Source: Halorubrum sp. Hd13
Lineage (GTDB): Archaea; Halobacteriota; Halobacteria; Halobacteriales; Haloferacaceae
NCBI RefSeq assembly: GCF_002252755.1
Contig: NZ_NHOY01000069.1
Coordinates: 1 to 64,000, forward strand
Reading direction: 5' to 3'
DNA: 64,000 bases
In this document: positions 51,769 to 60,498 of the stretch, piece after piece
Position numbering within the stretch: position 1 is the stretch's first letter
How the letters are laid out: the number at the start of each line of letters is the position of its first letter
Translations under genes and position numbers: made by a program
The notes under the pieces: model-generated
What the model was told of the DNA's origin: nothing
Database searches by the model: none
What the model saw: the letters and a program-made list of their open reading frames with translations, nothing else

Positions 51769-52614
51769 TCAGAGCCGCCGCAGCCGCTCTTCGACGCACA
51801 CCGTCACGATCGACTTGGCGATGGCGGCGCCGCCCTCGATCGGGTCGAGCTTCGTCTCGCCGAGGCGCTCGGCGTAGTCGATCGGGCGCTCGCGCACGTC
51901 GCGGCCGCGCATCAGCGGGCGGATGAGGAGCTCGGCGGAGAGGCCGGTGTTCTCGGTCCACTCGATGCCCTCGACGACGTCGCGGCGGTACGCGCGCATC
52001 CCGGTGGTGGTGTCGCGGACGCGCTCGCCCATCAGGACCGACGCGAGGAGCGCGAACGCGTGGTTGCCGAGGCGATTGAACGCCGGCATCGCCTTCGCGC
52101 CGTGGTAGAGCCGGTCGCCGCTGACGACGTCGGCGCCGTCGTTGATCGCCTCGAGGAACTCCGGGAGCGCCTCCATCGGGTAGGTGTCGTCGCAGTCGGT
52201 CGTGACGACGACCGGACGGTCGGGCGCGAGGATCGCCTCGCGGACGGCGACGCCGTATCCCTGCGGCTCCTGCTCGATCACCGTCGCGCCGTGCTCGCGG
52301 GCGATCTCCGGGGTCCGGTCCGAGGAGCCGTCGACGCAGACGACCTCGGCGCGTCCGCCGGTGACCTCGTCGATGTCGTCGAGGACCGTCGCGATCGCCT
52401 CCTCTTCGTTGTACGTCCCCATCACGACGCTGACGTCGTCGAAGGTGTAGTGCTCGGCGTCGTCGGCGGCGGTCGCCGTGTCGCCGTTGGAGGTCGCGTC
52501 GCCGTCGGCGGTCGCCGCGTCGCCGTCGGGGGTCGCATCGCCGTCTGTCGCCGCATCGTCCCCCGTCTCGTCGACCTCGGCGGCCGACCCGTTCGCGCTG
52601 AGTGATCCGCTCAT
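51769..52614 (-). CDS. AglJ-like dolichyl-phosphate hexosyltransferase (GT2)
   Basis: A 281-residue GT2 enzyme. About 55 N-terminal residues are a repeated Asp/Gly/Ala-rich stretch (DGDATPDGDAATADGDATSN). The catalytic domain has VSVVMGTYNEEEAIATVLDD, VVCVDGSSDRTPEIAREHGA, VVTTDCDDTYPMEALPEFLE (acidic metal site) and TTTGMRAYRRDVVEGIEW. This resembles haloarchaeal AglJ, which loads the first sugar on dolichol phosphate for N-glycosylation. It has no obvious membrane helices. Iron-box operator 4 lies 34 bases upstream. Confidence 0.85.
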   Translation of the reverse strand: MSGSLSANGSAAEVDETGDDAATDGDATPDGDAATADGDATSNGDTATAADDAEHYTFDDVSVVMGTYNEEEAIATVLDDIDEVTGGRAEVVCVDGSSDRTPEIAREHGATVIEQEPQGYGVAVREAILAPDRPVVVTTDCDDTYPMEALPEFLEAINDGADVVSGDRLYHGAKAMPAFNRLGNHAFALLASVLMGERVRDTTTGMRAYRRDVVEGIEWTENTGLSAELLIRPLMRGRDVRERPIDYAERLGETKLDPIEGGAAIAKSIVTVCVEERLRRL

Positions 52615-52647
52615 TACCTCGTACGGGTCGCCCCACCCACTTGAGCT

Positions 52648-52663
52648 TTTAGGTTTGCCTAAA
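52648..52663. promoter_or_regulatory. Iron-box operator 4
   Basis: TTTAGGTTTGCCTAAA lies between the end of the GMC dehydrogenase gene and the start of the minus-strand AglJ-like gene, which it should control. Arms are perfect. Confidence 0.85.
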
Positions 52664-52669
52664 ACAGAG

Positions 52670-54304
52670 TCAGAACCGGCGCTCGACGTCGTCGGCGACG
52701 CGCAGCGCCAGCGCGGCGATCGTGAGCGTGGGGTTCATCGCGCCGCCCGTGGGGAACACCGAGCTGGACGCGATCCAGCAGTTGTCCAGGTCGTGGGTTC
52801 GGCAGTCGGCGTCGACGACGCCCGCCTCGGGGTCGTCGCTCATGCGGGTCGTGCCCATGTGATGGTAGGCGGGGCCGGTCGCGTCGGGGCCGGCGACCCA
52901 CTCGATCTCCGCGCCCAGCTCCTCGAGGACCGACCGCTGGATCTCGTTGGCGCGCTCGACGGTCCGGAGCGCCCGGTCGCCGACGCGCCAGTGGATCTCC
53001 GGGACCGGGTTGCCGTGACCGTCGGTGCGGTCGGAATCGAGCGTCACGTAGCTGTCCGACCGGGGGAGCTGCTCGACGAGTCCGCCCATCGCCACGTGAG
53101 TGCCGTAGCCGTCGCGGAGCCGCTCTAAGAGGGCGTCCCCCCAGTCGTCGCCGGTCAGCGCCATCTCGACGGGCGAGGGCCCGGCGTAGTTGAAGAACTC
53201 CAGCTTGAACGGGGCGGTCTGCGCGTCGGCCTCGTCGTAGAACTGGTCGCAGGCGCTGGTGTAGAACCCGACGTGGTTCTGGCGCGTCGGCTCGTCGAGG
53301 GTGCCGCCGACGCCCGCGAACAGGTGGTCCATGAAGAACTTCCCGACCGTCCCGCTGGAGTTCGCCAGGCCGTCGGGGTAGTCGTCGGACTCCGAGAGGA
53401 GGAGGAGCCGCGGCGTCTCCACGCCGCCGCAGGCGACGACGAACGCGTCGGCCGCCTGCCTGTGCTCCTCGCCGTCTGGCGTCGCGTACACCGCGGCCGT
53501 GACGCGGTCGGCGTCGTGCTCCAGCCGCTGGACGGGCGCGCGGTCGATCACGGTCGCGCCCCGCTCCTCCGCGCGCTCGGCGTGGACGGTCGCGTCGTAC
53601 TTCGCGCCCGCCGGGCAGACGGGCTGGCAGGTGCCGTAGCCGACGCAGGCGGAGCGGTCGTCGTACGGCTCCGAGTTGCGCGCGTTCGGCACCGAGTGCA
53701 TGTCGATCCCCAGCTCCTCGCACGCCTCCGCGAACAGCGAGTCGCTGTAGGAGGGCTCGAACGCCGGCATCGGGTGCGGCTCCTCGCGCGGCGGCGCGTA
53801 GGGGTTGTCCGAGGCGCCGGCGACGCCCAGCTCGCGCTCGGCCTCGGCGTAGTACGGCCGGAGGTCGGCGTAGTCGATCGGCCAGTCCGCGCCGACGCCG
53901 CGCGCCGTCTCGGAGGCGAAGTCGTCCTCGTGGAGCCGCATCACCATCCCCTGCCAGTGGAGCGTCGACCCGCCGACCCCCTTGACGCGGGCGTGGTTCA
54001 ACGGGTAGAACCGCTCGCCGGCGTTGCTGTAGGCGTCGCGCTCGCCGCCGCCGCCCCACACGTCGGGCCGGTCGTAACTCGGGCGGATCGCCCGCTCCTG
54101 CCGCGCGAGTCGGTCGGCGGGGTCGAATCGGGGCCCCGCGTCGAGGACCACGATCTCGCGGTCCGCGGCCAGCCGGTCGGCGACGAGCGCGCCCGCGGGA
54201 CCGGCGCCGACGACGCAGACGTCCGCGTTCGCGACGGGGGATCGGTCGATGTCGCGGACCGCCTCGCGATCGGTCCCTCCCCCTCGGGCGTCGCCCGCGC
54301 TCAT
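52670..54304 (-). CDS. GMC-family FAD-dependent dehydrogenase, large subunit
   Basis: A 544-residue flavoprotein like the large subunit of gluconate-2-/FAD-dependent sugar dehydrogenases. The FAD motif is ADVCVVGAGPAGALVADRLA. A conserved VGGSTLHWQGMVMRLHEDDF follows, a Cys cluster (SACVGYGTCQPVCPAGAKYD) resembles the [3Fe-4S] region of bacterial FAD-GDH, and the C-terminal catalytic His/Asn region has YHHMGTTRMSDDPEAGVVDA. It overlaps its small-subunit gene (ATGA). Probably oxidises a sugar or alcohol and passes electrons to the membrane chain. Substrate unknown. Confidence 0.87.
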   Translation of the reverse strand: MSAGDARGGGTDREAVRDIDRSPVANADVCVVGAGPAGALVADRLAADREIVVLDAGPRFDPADRLARQERAIRPSYDRPDVWGGGGERDAYSNAGERFYPLNHARVKGVGGSTLHWQGMVMRLHEDDFASETARGVGADWPIDYADLRPYYAEAERELGVAGASDNPYAPPREEPHPMPAFEPSYSDSLFAEACEELGIDMHSVPNARNSEPYDDRSACVGYGTCQPVCPAGAKYDATVHAERAEERGATVIDRAPVQRLEHDADRVTAAVYATPDGEEHRQAADAFVVACGGVETPRLLLLSESDDYPDGLANSSGTVGKFFMDHLFAGVGGTLDEPTRQNHVGFYTSACDQFYDEADAQTAPFKLEFFNYAGPSPVEMALTGDDWGDALLERLRDGYGTHVAMGGLVEQLPRSDSYVTLDSDRTDGHGNPVPEIHWRVGDRALRTVERANEIQRSVLEELGAEIEWVAGPDATGPAYHHMGTTRMSDDPEAGVVDADCRTHDLDNCWIASSSVFPTGGAMNPTLTIAALALRVADDVERRF

Positions 54305-54864
54305 CGCGGTCCCCGCCGGTAGCTCTCGGTCCCGCCGGGGTGTCCCTGCGGGTTCTCCAGTCCGACCAACTCCCCGCCCGTCGGCGAGGCGTACAGCCCC
54401 AAGAGCAGTTCGTTGACGACGTAGTAGCGCACCCGCTCCGCGAGCGTCCCGTCCGGGTCCTCCGCCGCCGTGTCGGCGCCGACCTCTCGGAGGAGCCTGT
54501 CGCGGTCGCGCTCGGTGAGATCCGCGACCGGCGCGCCGTGCCACGAGCGGGCGGCCGCGTCGAGTTCGCCGACCGCGGCTCGAACCCCCTCCGCGTGGGT
54601 CGACCCGTCGAGGCGCCCGTCGAGGAAGCCACCGACGAACGCCTCGACGCCGTCGATCTCGCTCGGATAGAGGACCGTCGCGACCGCGGTCATCGACGCC
54701 CGGACGACGGCCTCGTCGGGGAGGCTGTCGCCCCCCTCGCCGCCGTCGGCCGCGTCCCCCCCGGCTCCGGGACCGTCGCTCGTCCGCCGGGCCGCGAGGG
54801 CGACCCCCCCGGTCGCGCCGACGGCGGCCAGCGCGGCCACCGCGTCGCGACGCGTCAGTTCCAT
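54301..54864 (-). CDS. Gluconate 2-dehydrogenase subunit 3-type protein
   Basis: A 187-residue protein with a twin-arginine-like start (MELTRRDAVAALAAVGATGG) and a helical remainder (VVRASMTAVATVLYPSEIDG, VEAFVGGFLDGRLDGSTHAE, YYVVNELLLGLYASPTGGEL). It matches the small subunit that accompanies GMC dehydrogenases and carries them through the Tat pathway. First gene of the pair; leaderless from operator 5. No cytochrome subunit is encoded nearby. Confidence 0.85.
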   Translation of the reverse strand: MELTRRDAVAALAAVGATGGVALAARRTSDGPGAGGDAADGGEGGDSLPDEAVVRASMTAVATVLYPSEIDGVEAFVGGFLDGRLDGSTHAEGVRAAVGELDAAARSWHGAPVADLTERDRDRLLREVGADTAAEDPDGTLAERVRYYVVNELLLGLYASPTGGELVGLENPQGHPGGTESYRRGPR

Positions 54865-54870
54865 ATTCGG

Positions 54871-54886
54871 TTTAGGCCTCCCTAAA
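54871..54886. promoter_or_regulatory. Iron-box operator 5
   Basis: TTTAGGCCTCCCTAAA with perfect arms. It lies 6 bases upstream of the minus-strand start at 54864 and just after a TATA-like GATATAATAG on that strand. The divergent permease starts at 54980, so the site may serve both directions. Confidence 0.87.
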
Positions 54887-54979
54887 CTATTATATCCGTC
54901 GGACCCGATCGACGACCGAACCGGAACTGCTAACGGTCGGTGCCACGTCCCTCCGATAACGCACCCCGTCTCCCGGACC

Positions 54980-56590
54980 ATGAGCCTGACACGCCGGATC
55001 CGCGATTTCCTGACCGACGGCGACGGCCGCCTCCCGCCGGGACTGACCCTCCTGTCCGCGGCGATCGCCGCGACGATGATGTTCCCGCTCGCGTGGCTGG
55101 TGATCGAGGCCGTCACCGTCGAGCGAGCGCGGGCGATGGACCTCCTGTTCAGCGCCGGGACCGCCGAGGTGCTGCTCAACAGCCTGCTGCTAATGGGCGG
55201 CGTCACGGCGTTCTCGATCCTGTTGGGGGTCCCGCTGGCGTATCTCACCGCTCGCACCGACCTCCCCTTCCGTCGGTTCTGGTCGGTCGCCGCCGCGCTC
55301 CCGCTCGTCGTGCCGAGCTACGTCGGCGCGTTCGCGTTCGTCTCCGCGTTCGGCCCCCGAGGCGAGTTCCACGACGTGCTCGCGCCGCTGGGGGTCGAGC
55401 GCGTCCCGGAGATATACGGGCTCTCGGGGACGATCCTCGTCATCACCCTGTACACGTACCCGTACGTCTACCTGACGACGCGAGCGGCTCTCCTCTCGTT
55501 CGACACGACGCTGATCGAGGCGGCCCGCACGCTGAACCACGGTCGGATCGGGGCGTTCCGCCGGGTGACGCTCCCCGTGATCCGGCCGGCGATCGCCGCC
55601 GGGTCGCTGCTGGCGGCGCTGTACGCGGTCTCCGACTTCGGCACGCCCTCTATCATGCGGCTGCCGGTGTTCACCCGGCAGATATACGTCGAGTACAACG
55701 CGTTCGGCCGGGACTACGCCGCGCTGCTCTCCCTCCAACTGCTCGGGGTCGTGCTCGTCGTGCTCGCGTTGGAGTGGCTGGTCCGGTCGGACCGGGACGC
55801 CCACGGCGACGACGCGGGCACCACCGACCGACCGGTGAGCCTCGGCCGGTGGCGGTGGCCGGCGACGCTGTTGCCCGCGTCGGTGGCCGGGGTCGCGCTC
55901 CTCGTCCCGCTCTGGATCCTCCTGTTGTGGCTCGTGCGCTCGGAGGCCGGCCGGCGCCCCTCGATGGCGTTCGAGCCGATCCAGGTCGTCAACAGCGTCT
56001 CGGTCGCCGCCGCCGCCGCGGTCGCCGCCGCGCTGGCGGCGATCCCCGTCGCGTACTTCGCCGCGAACCACGACTCGCCGCTCGCGACGCTGTTCGAGCG
56101 GGCCACGTACGTGGGGTTCGCCGTGCCCGGGATCGTGTTAGCGCTCGCGCTGGTCTACTTCGGCTCCGGGTACGTCCCGTGGATCTACCAGACCCTCCCG
56201 CTGCTCGTGTTCGCGTACGTCGTCCGCTTCCTGCCGCAGGTGGTCGGCTCGACGCGGACCGCGATCCTCGGGGTCGACCCCACGCTCGTCGAGGCCGGCC
56301 GGACCCTCGGCGAGTCCTCGATGGGGGCGTTCCGCCGCGTGACGTTCCCGCTCACGCGGTCCGGGATCGTCGCCGGCGCCGCCCTCGTCTTCCTCACGAC
56401 GATGAAGGAGCTGCCCGTGACGCTCATTCTCCGTCCCTCCGGGTTCGAGACGATCGTCACGCAGATCTGGCGCGCGCAGGAGGACGCCCTGTACCAGTAC
56501 GCGGTCGTCCCAACGCTCATCCTGCTCGTCATCTCCGGGCTCTCGATGGTCGTCATCCTCGCGCAGGAGGGCGGCAGAGAGGGGCTCTGA
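54980..56590 (+). CDS. Iron-type ABC transporter permease (two fused permease domains)
   Basis: A 536-residue membrane protein with about twelve helices and two copies of the binding-protein-dependent permease domain. The two EAA loops are EAARTLNHGRIGAFRRVTLP (near 180-200) and EAGRTLGESSMGAFRRVTFP (near 435-455). This double form is the FbpB type of ferric-iron importers. It should work with the binding protein at 48263, and it shares an iron box with the divergent GMC pair. No ATPase gene is found in this window, so the energising subunit must lie elsewhere. Confidence 0.88.
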   Translation: MSLTRRIRDFLTDGDGRLPPGLTLLSAAIAATMMFPLAWLVIEAVTVERARAMDLLFSAGTAEVLLNSLLLMGGVTAFSILLGVPLAYLTARTDLPFRRFWSVAAALPLVVPSYVGAFAFVSAFGPRGEFHDVLAPLGVERVPEIYGLSGTILVITLYTYPYVYLTTRAALLSFDTTLIEAARTLNHGRIGAFRRVTLPVIRPAIAAGSLLAALYAVSDFGTPSIMRLPVFTRQIYVEYNAFGRDYAALLSLQLLGVVLVVLALEWLVRSDRDAHGDDAGTTDRPVSLGRWRWPATLLPASVAGVALLVPLWILLLWLVRSEAGRRPSMAFEPIQVVNSVSVAAAAAVAAALAAIPVAYFAANHDSPLATLFERATYVGFAVPGIVLALALVYFGSGYVPWIYQTLPLLVFAYVVRFLPQVVGSTRTAILGVDPTLVEAGRTLGESSMGAFRRVTFPLTRSGIVAGAALVFLTTMKELPVTLILRPSGFETIVTQIWRAQEDALYQYAVVPTLILLVISGLSMVVILAQEGGREGL

Positions 56591-56668
56591 GCGCGGACGG
56601 AGAGCGGGATCGCGGGAGCGACGCGGATCGACCGACGCGTACTTACCGGCCCGCGTCGACTCGCGTGT

Positions 56669-57601
56669 ATGCTCGATGACTCGACCGTGCTGGTCACGGG
56701 CGGCGCGGGGCTCGTCGGAAGCCACCTCGCGGCCCGGCTCCTCGACCGCGGCGCGACCGTCCGCGTCGCCGACGACCTCTCGAAGGGCGACCGCGACCGG
56801 GTCCCCGACGGCGCCGACTTCGTCGAGGCCGATCTGACCGAGCCGGGTGACGTCGCCGAGGCGGTCACCGGCGACCTCGATACCGTCTTCCACTTCGCCG
56901 CGTACACCGACACGAACTACGACGACGATCGGGAGCTGTTCGAGGACAACACGGCGATGACGTACAACGTCCTCGAACGCATGCACGAGGTCGACGTCGA
57001 CCGGCTCGCGTTCACCTCCTCCTCGACGGTGTACGGCGAGGCGCCCCGCCCGACGCCCGAAGATCACGGTCCCCTCGAACCGATCTCCATCTACGGCTCC
57101 TCGAAGCTCGCCGACGAGGCGCTGATCTCCACGCACGCCCACTCGTACGGGGTGCAGTCGTGGGTGTTCCGCTTCGCGAACATCGTCGGCCCGCACCAGC
57201 GCGGCAACGTGATCCCCGACTTCATCCAGAAGCTCGACGACGACCCTACGAGTCTGGAGATCCTCGGCGACGGCCGGCAGGAGAAGTCGTACATGCACGT
57301 CTCGGAGTGCGTCGACGCCATCCAGTACGTCGTCGAGCGCGCCGACGAGGACCTAAACGTCTACAACCTCGGCACCCGGACGACCACCTCGGTCACCGAC
57401 ATCGCCGACATCGTCGCCGACGAGCTCGGCGTCGACCCCGACTACGCGTACACCGGCGGGGACCGCGGCTGGACCGGGGACGTGCCGAAGATGCGCCTCT
57501 CCATCGAACGGCTCGTCGACCTCGGCTGGGAGCCGTCGATCGAGAGCGACGAGGCGGTCCGGCGGAGCGCGCGCGAACTGATCGACGAGATCGTGGAATA
57601 G
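56669..57601 (+). CDS. NAD-dependent nucleotide-sugar epimerase/dehydratase
   Basis: A 310-residue extended short-chain reductase. VLVTGGAGLVGSHLAARLLD binds NAD. The Ser-Tyr-Lys catalytic set is in FTSSSTVYGEAPRP and SIYGSSKLADEALI. RFANIVGPHQRGNVIPDFIQ and GRQEKSYMHVSECVDAIQYV are typical of UDP-glucose 4-epimerase-like proteins. It makes a sugar donor for surface glycans. No iron box precedes it. Its role with the adjacent glycosylation genes is inferred. Confidence 0.87.
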   Translation: MLDDSTVLVTGGAGLVGSHLAARLLDRGATVRVADDLSKGDRDRVPDGADFVEADLTEPGDVAEAVTGDLDTVFHFAAYTDTNYDDDRELFEDNTAMTYNVLERMHEVDVDRLAFTSSSTVYGEAPRPTPEDHGPLEPISIYGSSKLADEALISTHAHSYGVQSWVFRFANIVGPHQRGNVIPDFIQKLDDDPTSLEILGDGRQEKSYMHVSECVDAIQYVVERADEDLNVYNLGTRTTTSVTDIADIVADELGVDPDYAYTGGDRGWTGDVPKMRLSIERLVDLGWEPSIESDEAVRRSARELIDEIVE

Positions 57602-57724
57602 CGAGTAATCGCTTCGGCTCCGTCGAAATATTCAGTCGATGGTGGGTCGTTGAGATGATGCTGAATACAGGGCGCGAATGCAGCACGTATCCGGTCCTGT
57701 TCACCAGTCAGCCCAGCCAGCACG

Positions 57725-58396
57725 TCAGTCCAGGACGAACGGGAAAGCCAGCTGTCCCGTCGCGGTTCGTGAGCGCCGACCGACAATTCTCGGTTCGCTC
57801 AGTTCCGCTTCGAACTCGGCGTAGAGTTCCTCGGCGGGATGGCTCGATAGCGGCCTGACGACGAAATTGAGGGCGACGTTCGCCTCGCCCGGTGCACTCG
57901 AACGTCCGGCTGGTGGTTTGCCGAGGTCGTCAGCATCGATAACCGTCCAGCCAGTGAGGTCTCTATCGAGGGTGAATGTCGGGGTATTCCCGGTGGCTGG
58001 CGAGCGGAGGTAAACGTTCGCGTCGAAACCGCTCCCATCGACGGCGGGAGCGCGCAAGCATAGAGTCAGGCGGTCCGTGCGTAGCCCCTTCCGGTGGTGG
58101 ACAACGACGTGGAAGGGAATCCACTCAGGGGGCGATTCCGGGGTTGCGGGCAGGGGCACGTCTTGACGAAGCATGAAAGACACATCGGGGTCGTCGTCGT
58201 CCCCAAATACAAGATGGCGTTCCCGACCGCCCATCTGGATCAGTTCGTGCGGTGTTCCGAAGGTCTGTTCGGACGCGCGTGGCATCCGGGTTAGACAACC
58301 GGCCAGGGCGAGTGTGCCGGCGCTTGCCGTTCCGGCAAGGAACTGTCGCCGTCCGAGTCCGCCTGAATCGGTTTCTGGAGTTGCCTTAGTGGTCAT
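57725..58396 (-). CDS. Tat lipoprotein of unknown function
   Basis: A 223-residue protein with a clear Tat lipoprotein signal (GLGRRQFLAGTASAGTLALA, then GC at the lipobox). The mature part is beta-rich (FHVVVHHRKGLRTDRLTLCL, NVALNFVVRPLSSH, GQLAFPFVLD) with no enzyme motif. A TATA-like CTTTATATTTC on the minus strand lies about 65 bases upstream. Codon use is less GC-biased than in the core genes. No family recognised. Confidence 0.65.
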   Translation of the reverse strand: MTTKATPETDSGGLGRRQFLAGTASAGTLALAGCLTRMPRASEQTFGTPHELIQMGGRERHLVFGDDDDPDVSFMLRQDVPLPATPESPPEWIPFHVVVHHRKGLRTDRLTLCLRAPAVDGSGFDANVYLRSPATGNTPTFTLDRDLTGWTVIDADDLGKPPAGRSSAPGEANVALNFVVRPLSSHPAEELYAEFEAELSEPRIVGRRSRTATGQLAFPFVLD

Positions 58397-58697
58397 GGTG
58401 AGCTATCGCTCTCAACTGAAGAGAGAGTAGATGCAGCATATACGACGAGCAGAAATATAAAGATAGGTTGACATTCCATCGCACTGCTCCTTGCTATTAG
58501 CACAGATATATAGCCAGGTCACCAGCAAGGGCCCATCTCTGTGATTGGTCGTTGTGGCGGTTCTTAACCGGAATAACCGATAGCGTCGTGATAGATGTAG
58601 CCTCTATAGCTTGTATGCGACAGTCTTGCAGATTCGATACCTGTCAGAAGTCACCTTGCAAGATACACAGTGCTTATTCAGCATTCGTTGGCTACGG
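58397..58697. other. AT-rich intergenic region in accessory stretch
   Basis: About 300 bases of clearly lower GC (for example AGAAATATAAAGATAGG, CACAGATATATAGCC). It holds the promoter of the lipoprotein gene to the left. No family-like protein or RNA was found in the remainder. Confidence 0.5.
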
Positions 58698-59270
58698 TTA
58701 GTTCGGCTCTGGCACCTGGCTGTCGGGAAACTGTTCAGCGAGATTTTTCGTTCCGATCGTTACGGTCCAGTCGGTTGGATCGTTGTGTTCACCCTTCTGG
58801 ATGGCACGAATACGGACACCAGAGTCGGTCGGATTCACTTGGATGCCGTCTCCGAACTGTAAGCGGTTGAATCGCTCCCGTGAAACGTCGAGGTGTCCGA
58901 AGTCGCTCTCCAACAACGACAGATTGGCCGTTTCGACACTCGACAGACCGACCAGAAATCTCACGCCAGTAAAACGCTCTTGGAGCGCTCGAAACGTCTC
59001 GTCAGAAACCGCCACGTCGGTTGCAGTCCGCACGATATCGGGATACTCCTCCGGTTCCCACCCGAAGATTCGACTCTGACCATCCGACCACAACCAACAG
59101 AGGTCCGCGACGTATCCCTGCACGCGGTCGGTTGCCCACTGGACCTTGATACCTTTGTACGAAAGGAACGCGGGTTCTGATCGAGACAGGACATCCAGAC
59201 AGCCACTTGTCGAACCGAGACCGGCGAGTCCAAGGGTAGAAATAATGAACATTCTCCGGGAGTGGTTCAT
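58698..59270 (-). CDS. Lipoprotein of unknown function
   Basis: A 190-residue protein with a lipoprotein-type signal (HSRRMFIISTLGLAGLGSTS, then GC). The mature part contains VQGYVADLCWLWSDGQSRIF, FGWEPEEYPDIVRTATDVAV and LSLLESDFGHLDVSRERFNR. No known domain was recognised. The ATG at 59270 was chosen because it places the signal at the N-terminus. AT-richer than most neighbours; accessory gene. Confidence 0.6.
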   Translation of the reverse strand: MNHSRRMFIISTLGLAGLGSTSGCLDVLSRSEPAFLSYKGIKVQWATDRVQGYVADLCWLWSDGQSRIFGWEPEEYPDIVRTATDVAVSDETFRALQERFTGVRFLVGLSSVETANLSLLESDFGHLDVSRERFNRLQFGDGIQVNPTDSGVRIRAIQKGEHNDPTDWTVTIGTKNLAEQFPDSQVPEPN

Positions 59271-59510
59271 GATCTGTTGTCCTACTGTTTGGAGGTGAGA
59301 GAGAATGAGCATTCCGGGTCAACCCGAAACGAAGGGGCATAACTGAACCGGTACCTCGAATGACGGGGCCGATCTGCTGAACTCACGCTCTGTATCTCGT
59401 ACCTCACTACTGACAAAAACTGGGGAGATCTCGTAGGCGCTGCTGAACACACAGCGCATAGTCAGAAGGTGAGTCGAAGCACGACGGTTTGCAGCGGTGA
59501 ACGTCATGTG
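59271..59510. other. Intergenic region in accessory stretch
   Basis: 240 bases of moderate GC between two minus-strand genes. Nothing with a recognisable family or RNA shape was found. Confidence 0.4.
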
Positions 59511-59933
59511 TCACATCGTCGGGCGGGGCCCGTCTATAGCACCACCGGCCTCTCTCCAAGCGTTGAAGCCACCTTCGATGTTTGCAACCCGGGTCAGTCC
59601 CATCTCTTTGGCACGCTGTGCGGCGAGTAATGATCGGCTCCCGATTGCACAAACGAAGACAAACTCGGAGTCGTCACCGAATTCGCTGATAAAGTAGGGA
59701 CTCTCGGGATCGATGTGGAATTCCAGCATCCCTCTCGGTGCGTGCACCGCGCCCGGTATCTCGCCGTGTTCGAGATATTCAGACGTGTCGCGAACGTCGA
59801 CGAACGTAACGCCATCATCACCGAACCGTTTTATACCATCCGCTGTCGAATACGTTTTGACCTCCTCGGCTGCTTCGCTAATCAGTTGCTTGTAGCCCTT
59901 GCTGATTCCGGTTGATTTGTGCTCTTTATCCAT
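59511..59933 (-). CDS. Rhodanese-domain protein
   Basis: A 140-residue single rhodanese domain. VTFVDVRDTSEYLEHGEIPG and AVHAPRGMLEFHIDPESPYF lead to the active-site loop FVCAIGSRSLLAAQRAKEMG, where Cys is the sulfur carrier, then VANIEGGFNAWREAGGAIDG. The ATG at 59933 is preferred; an upstream TTG adds two residues. Sulfur transfer or cyanide detoxification is typical for the family, but the acceptor is unknown. Divergent from the SnoaL-like gene. Confidence 0.88.
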   Translation of the reverse strand: MDKEHKSTGISKGYKQLISEAAEEVKTYSTADGIKRFGDDGVTFVDVRDTSEYLEHGEIPGAVHAPRGMLEFHIDPESPYFISEFGDDSEFVFVCAIGSRSLLAAQRAKEMGLTRVANIEGGFNAWREAGGAIDGPRPTM

Positions 59934-60078
59934 AATCAATCATTATGTATTGGGGTTAAGAGGTATTAACTGTATCAGTACGTCAGATCTCCGTCTATCA
60001 AAGGCGGCTCAGTCGTTTAGGATAGCAGACACGAGCGGCCGACGAAGGGATATCTCGGCGCCACACGTAGAGGTACAT

Positions 60079-60498
60079 ATGGAACCGAATCCTAGGACTG
60101 TTGTTGAACGGATCATTGTGGCGCAGAACGACCACGATCTGGAGGGAATGTTGGAGTGGTTTGCACCAGACTACCGGACGGAGACGCCTGTACACCCGGA
60201 ACGAAACTTCACCGGCAGTGATCAGGTACGCGAGACTTGGGAGACGGTCTTCCGAACGACACCAGATTTCAAAGTAGATGTTCTGAATCTCGTTGAGCAC
60301 GGAGATACCGTCTGGACCGAGCTTCGGCACTCGGGAACACAGATTAACGGAACGCGAATCGACAAGCGGGGAGTCATCATCTTCGGTGTCGAGGACGGCC
60401 TGTTGGTTCGCGGACGGGTCTACCTTGAGCAGTCAGAATCGGGGGACCAGACGTGGCAGGAACTCTACGAGGTCACGAGCGAAAACAGCACGAACTGA
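60079..60498 (+). CDS. SnoaL-like (NTF2-fold) protein
   Basis: A 139-residue protein. RTVVERIIVAQNDHDLEGML, WFAPDYRTETPVHPERNFTG, DQVRETWETVFRTTPDFKVD and HGDTVWTELRHSGTQINGTR follow the SnoaL/ketosteroid-isomerase-like pattern. The ATG at 60079 is placed after AGAGGTACAT. Members serve as small-molecule isomerases or cyclases or bind ligands; nothing here decides which. Confidence 0.8.
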   Translation: MEPNPRTVVERIIVAQNDHDLEGMLEWFAPDYRTETPVHPERNFTGSDQVRETWETVFRTTPDFKVDVLNLVEHGDTVWTELRHSGTQINGTRIDKRGVIIFGVEDGLLVRGRVYLEQSESGDQTWQELYEVTSENSTN

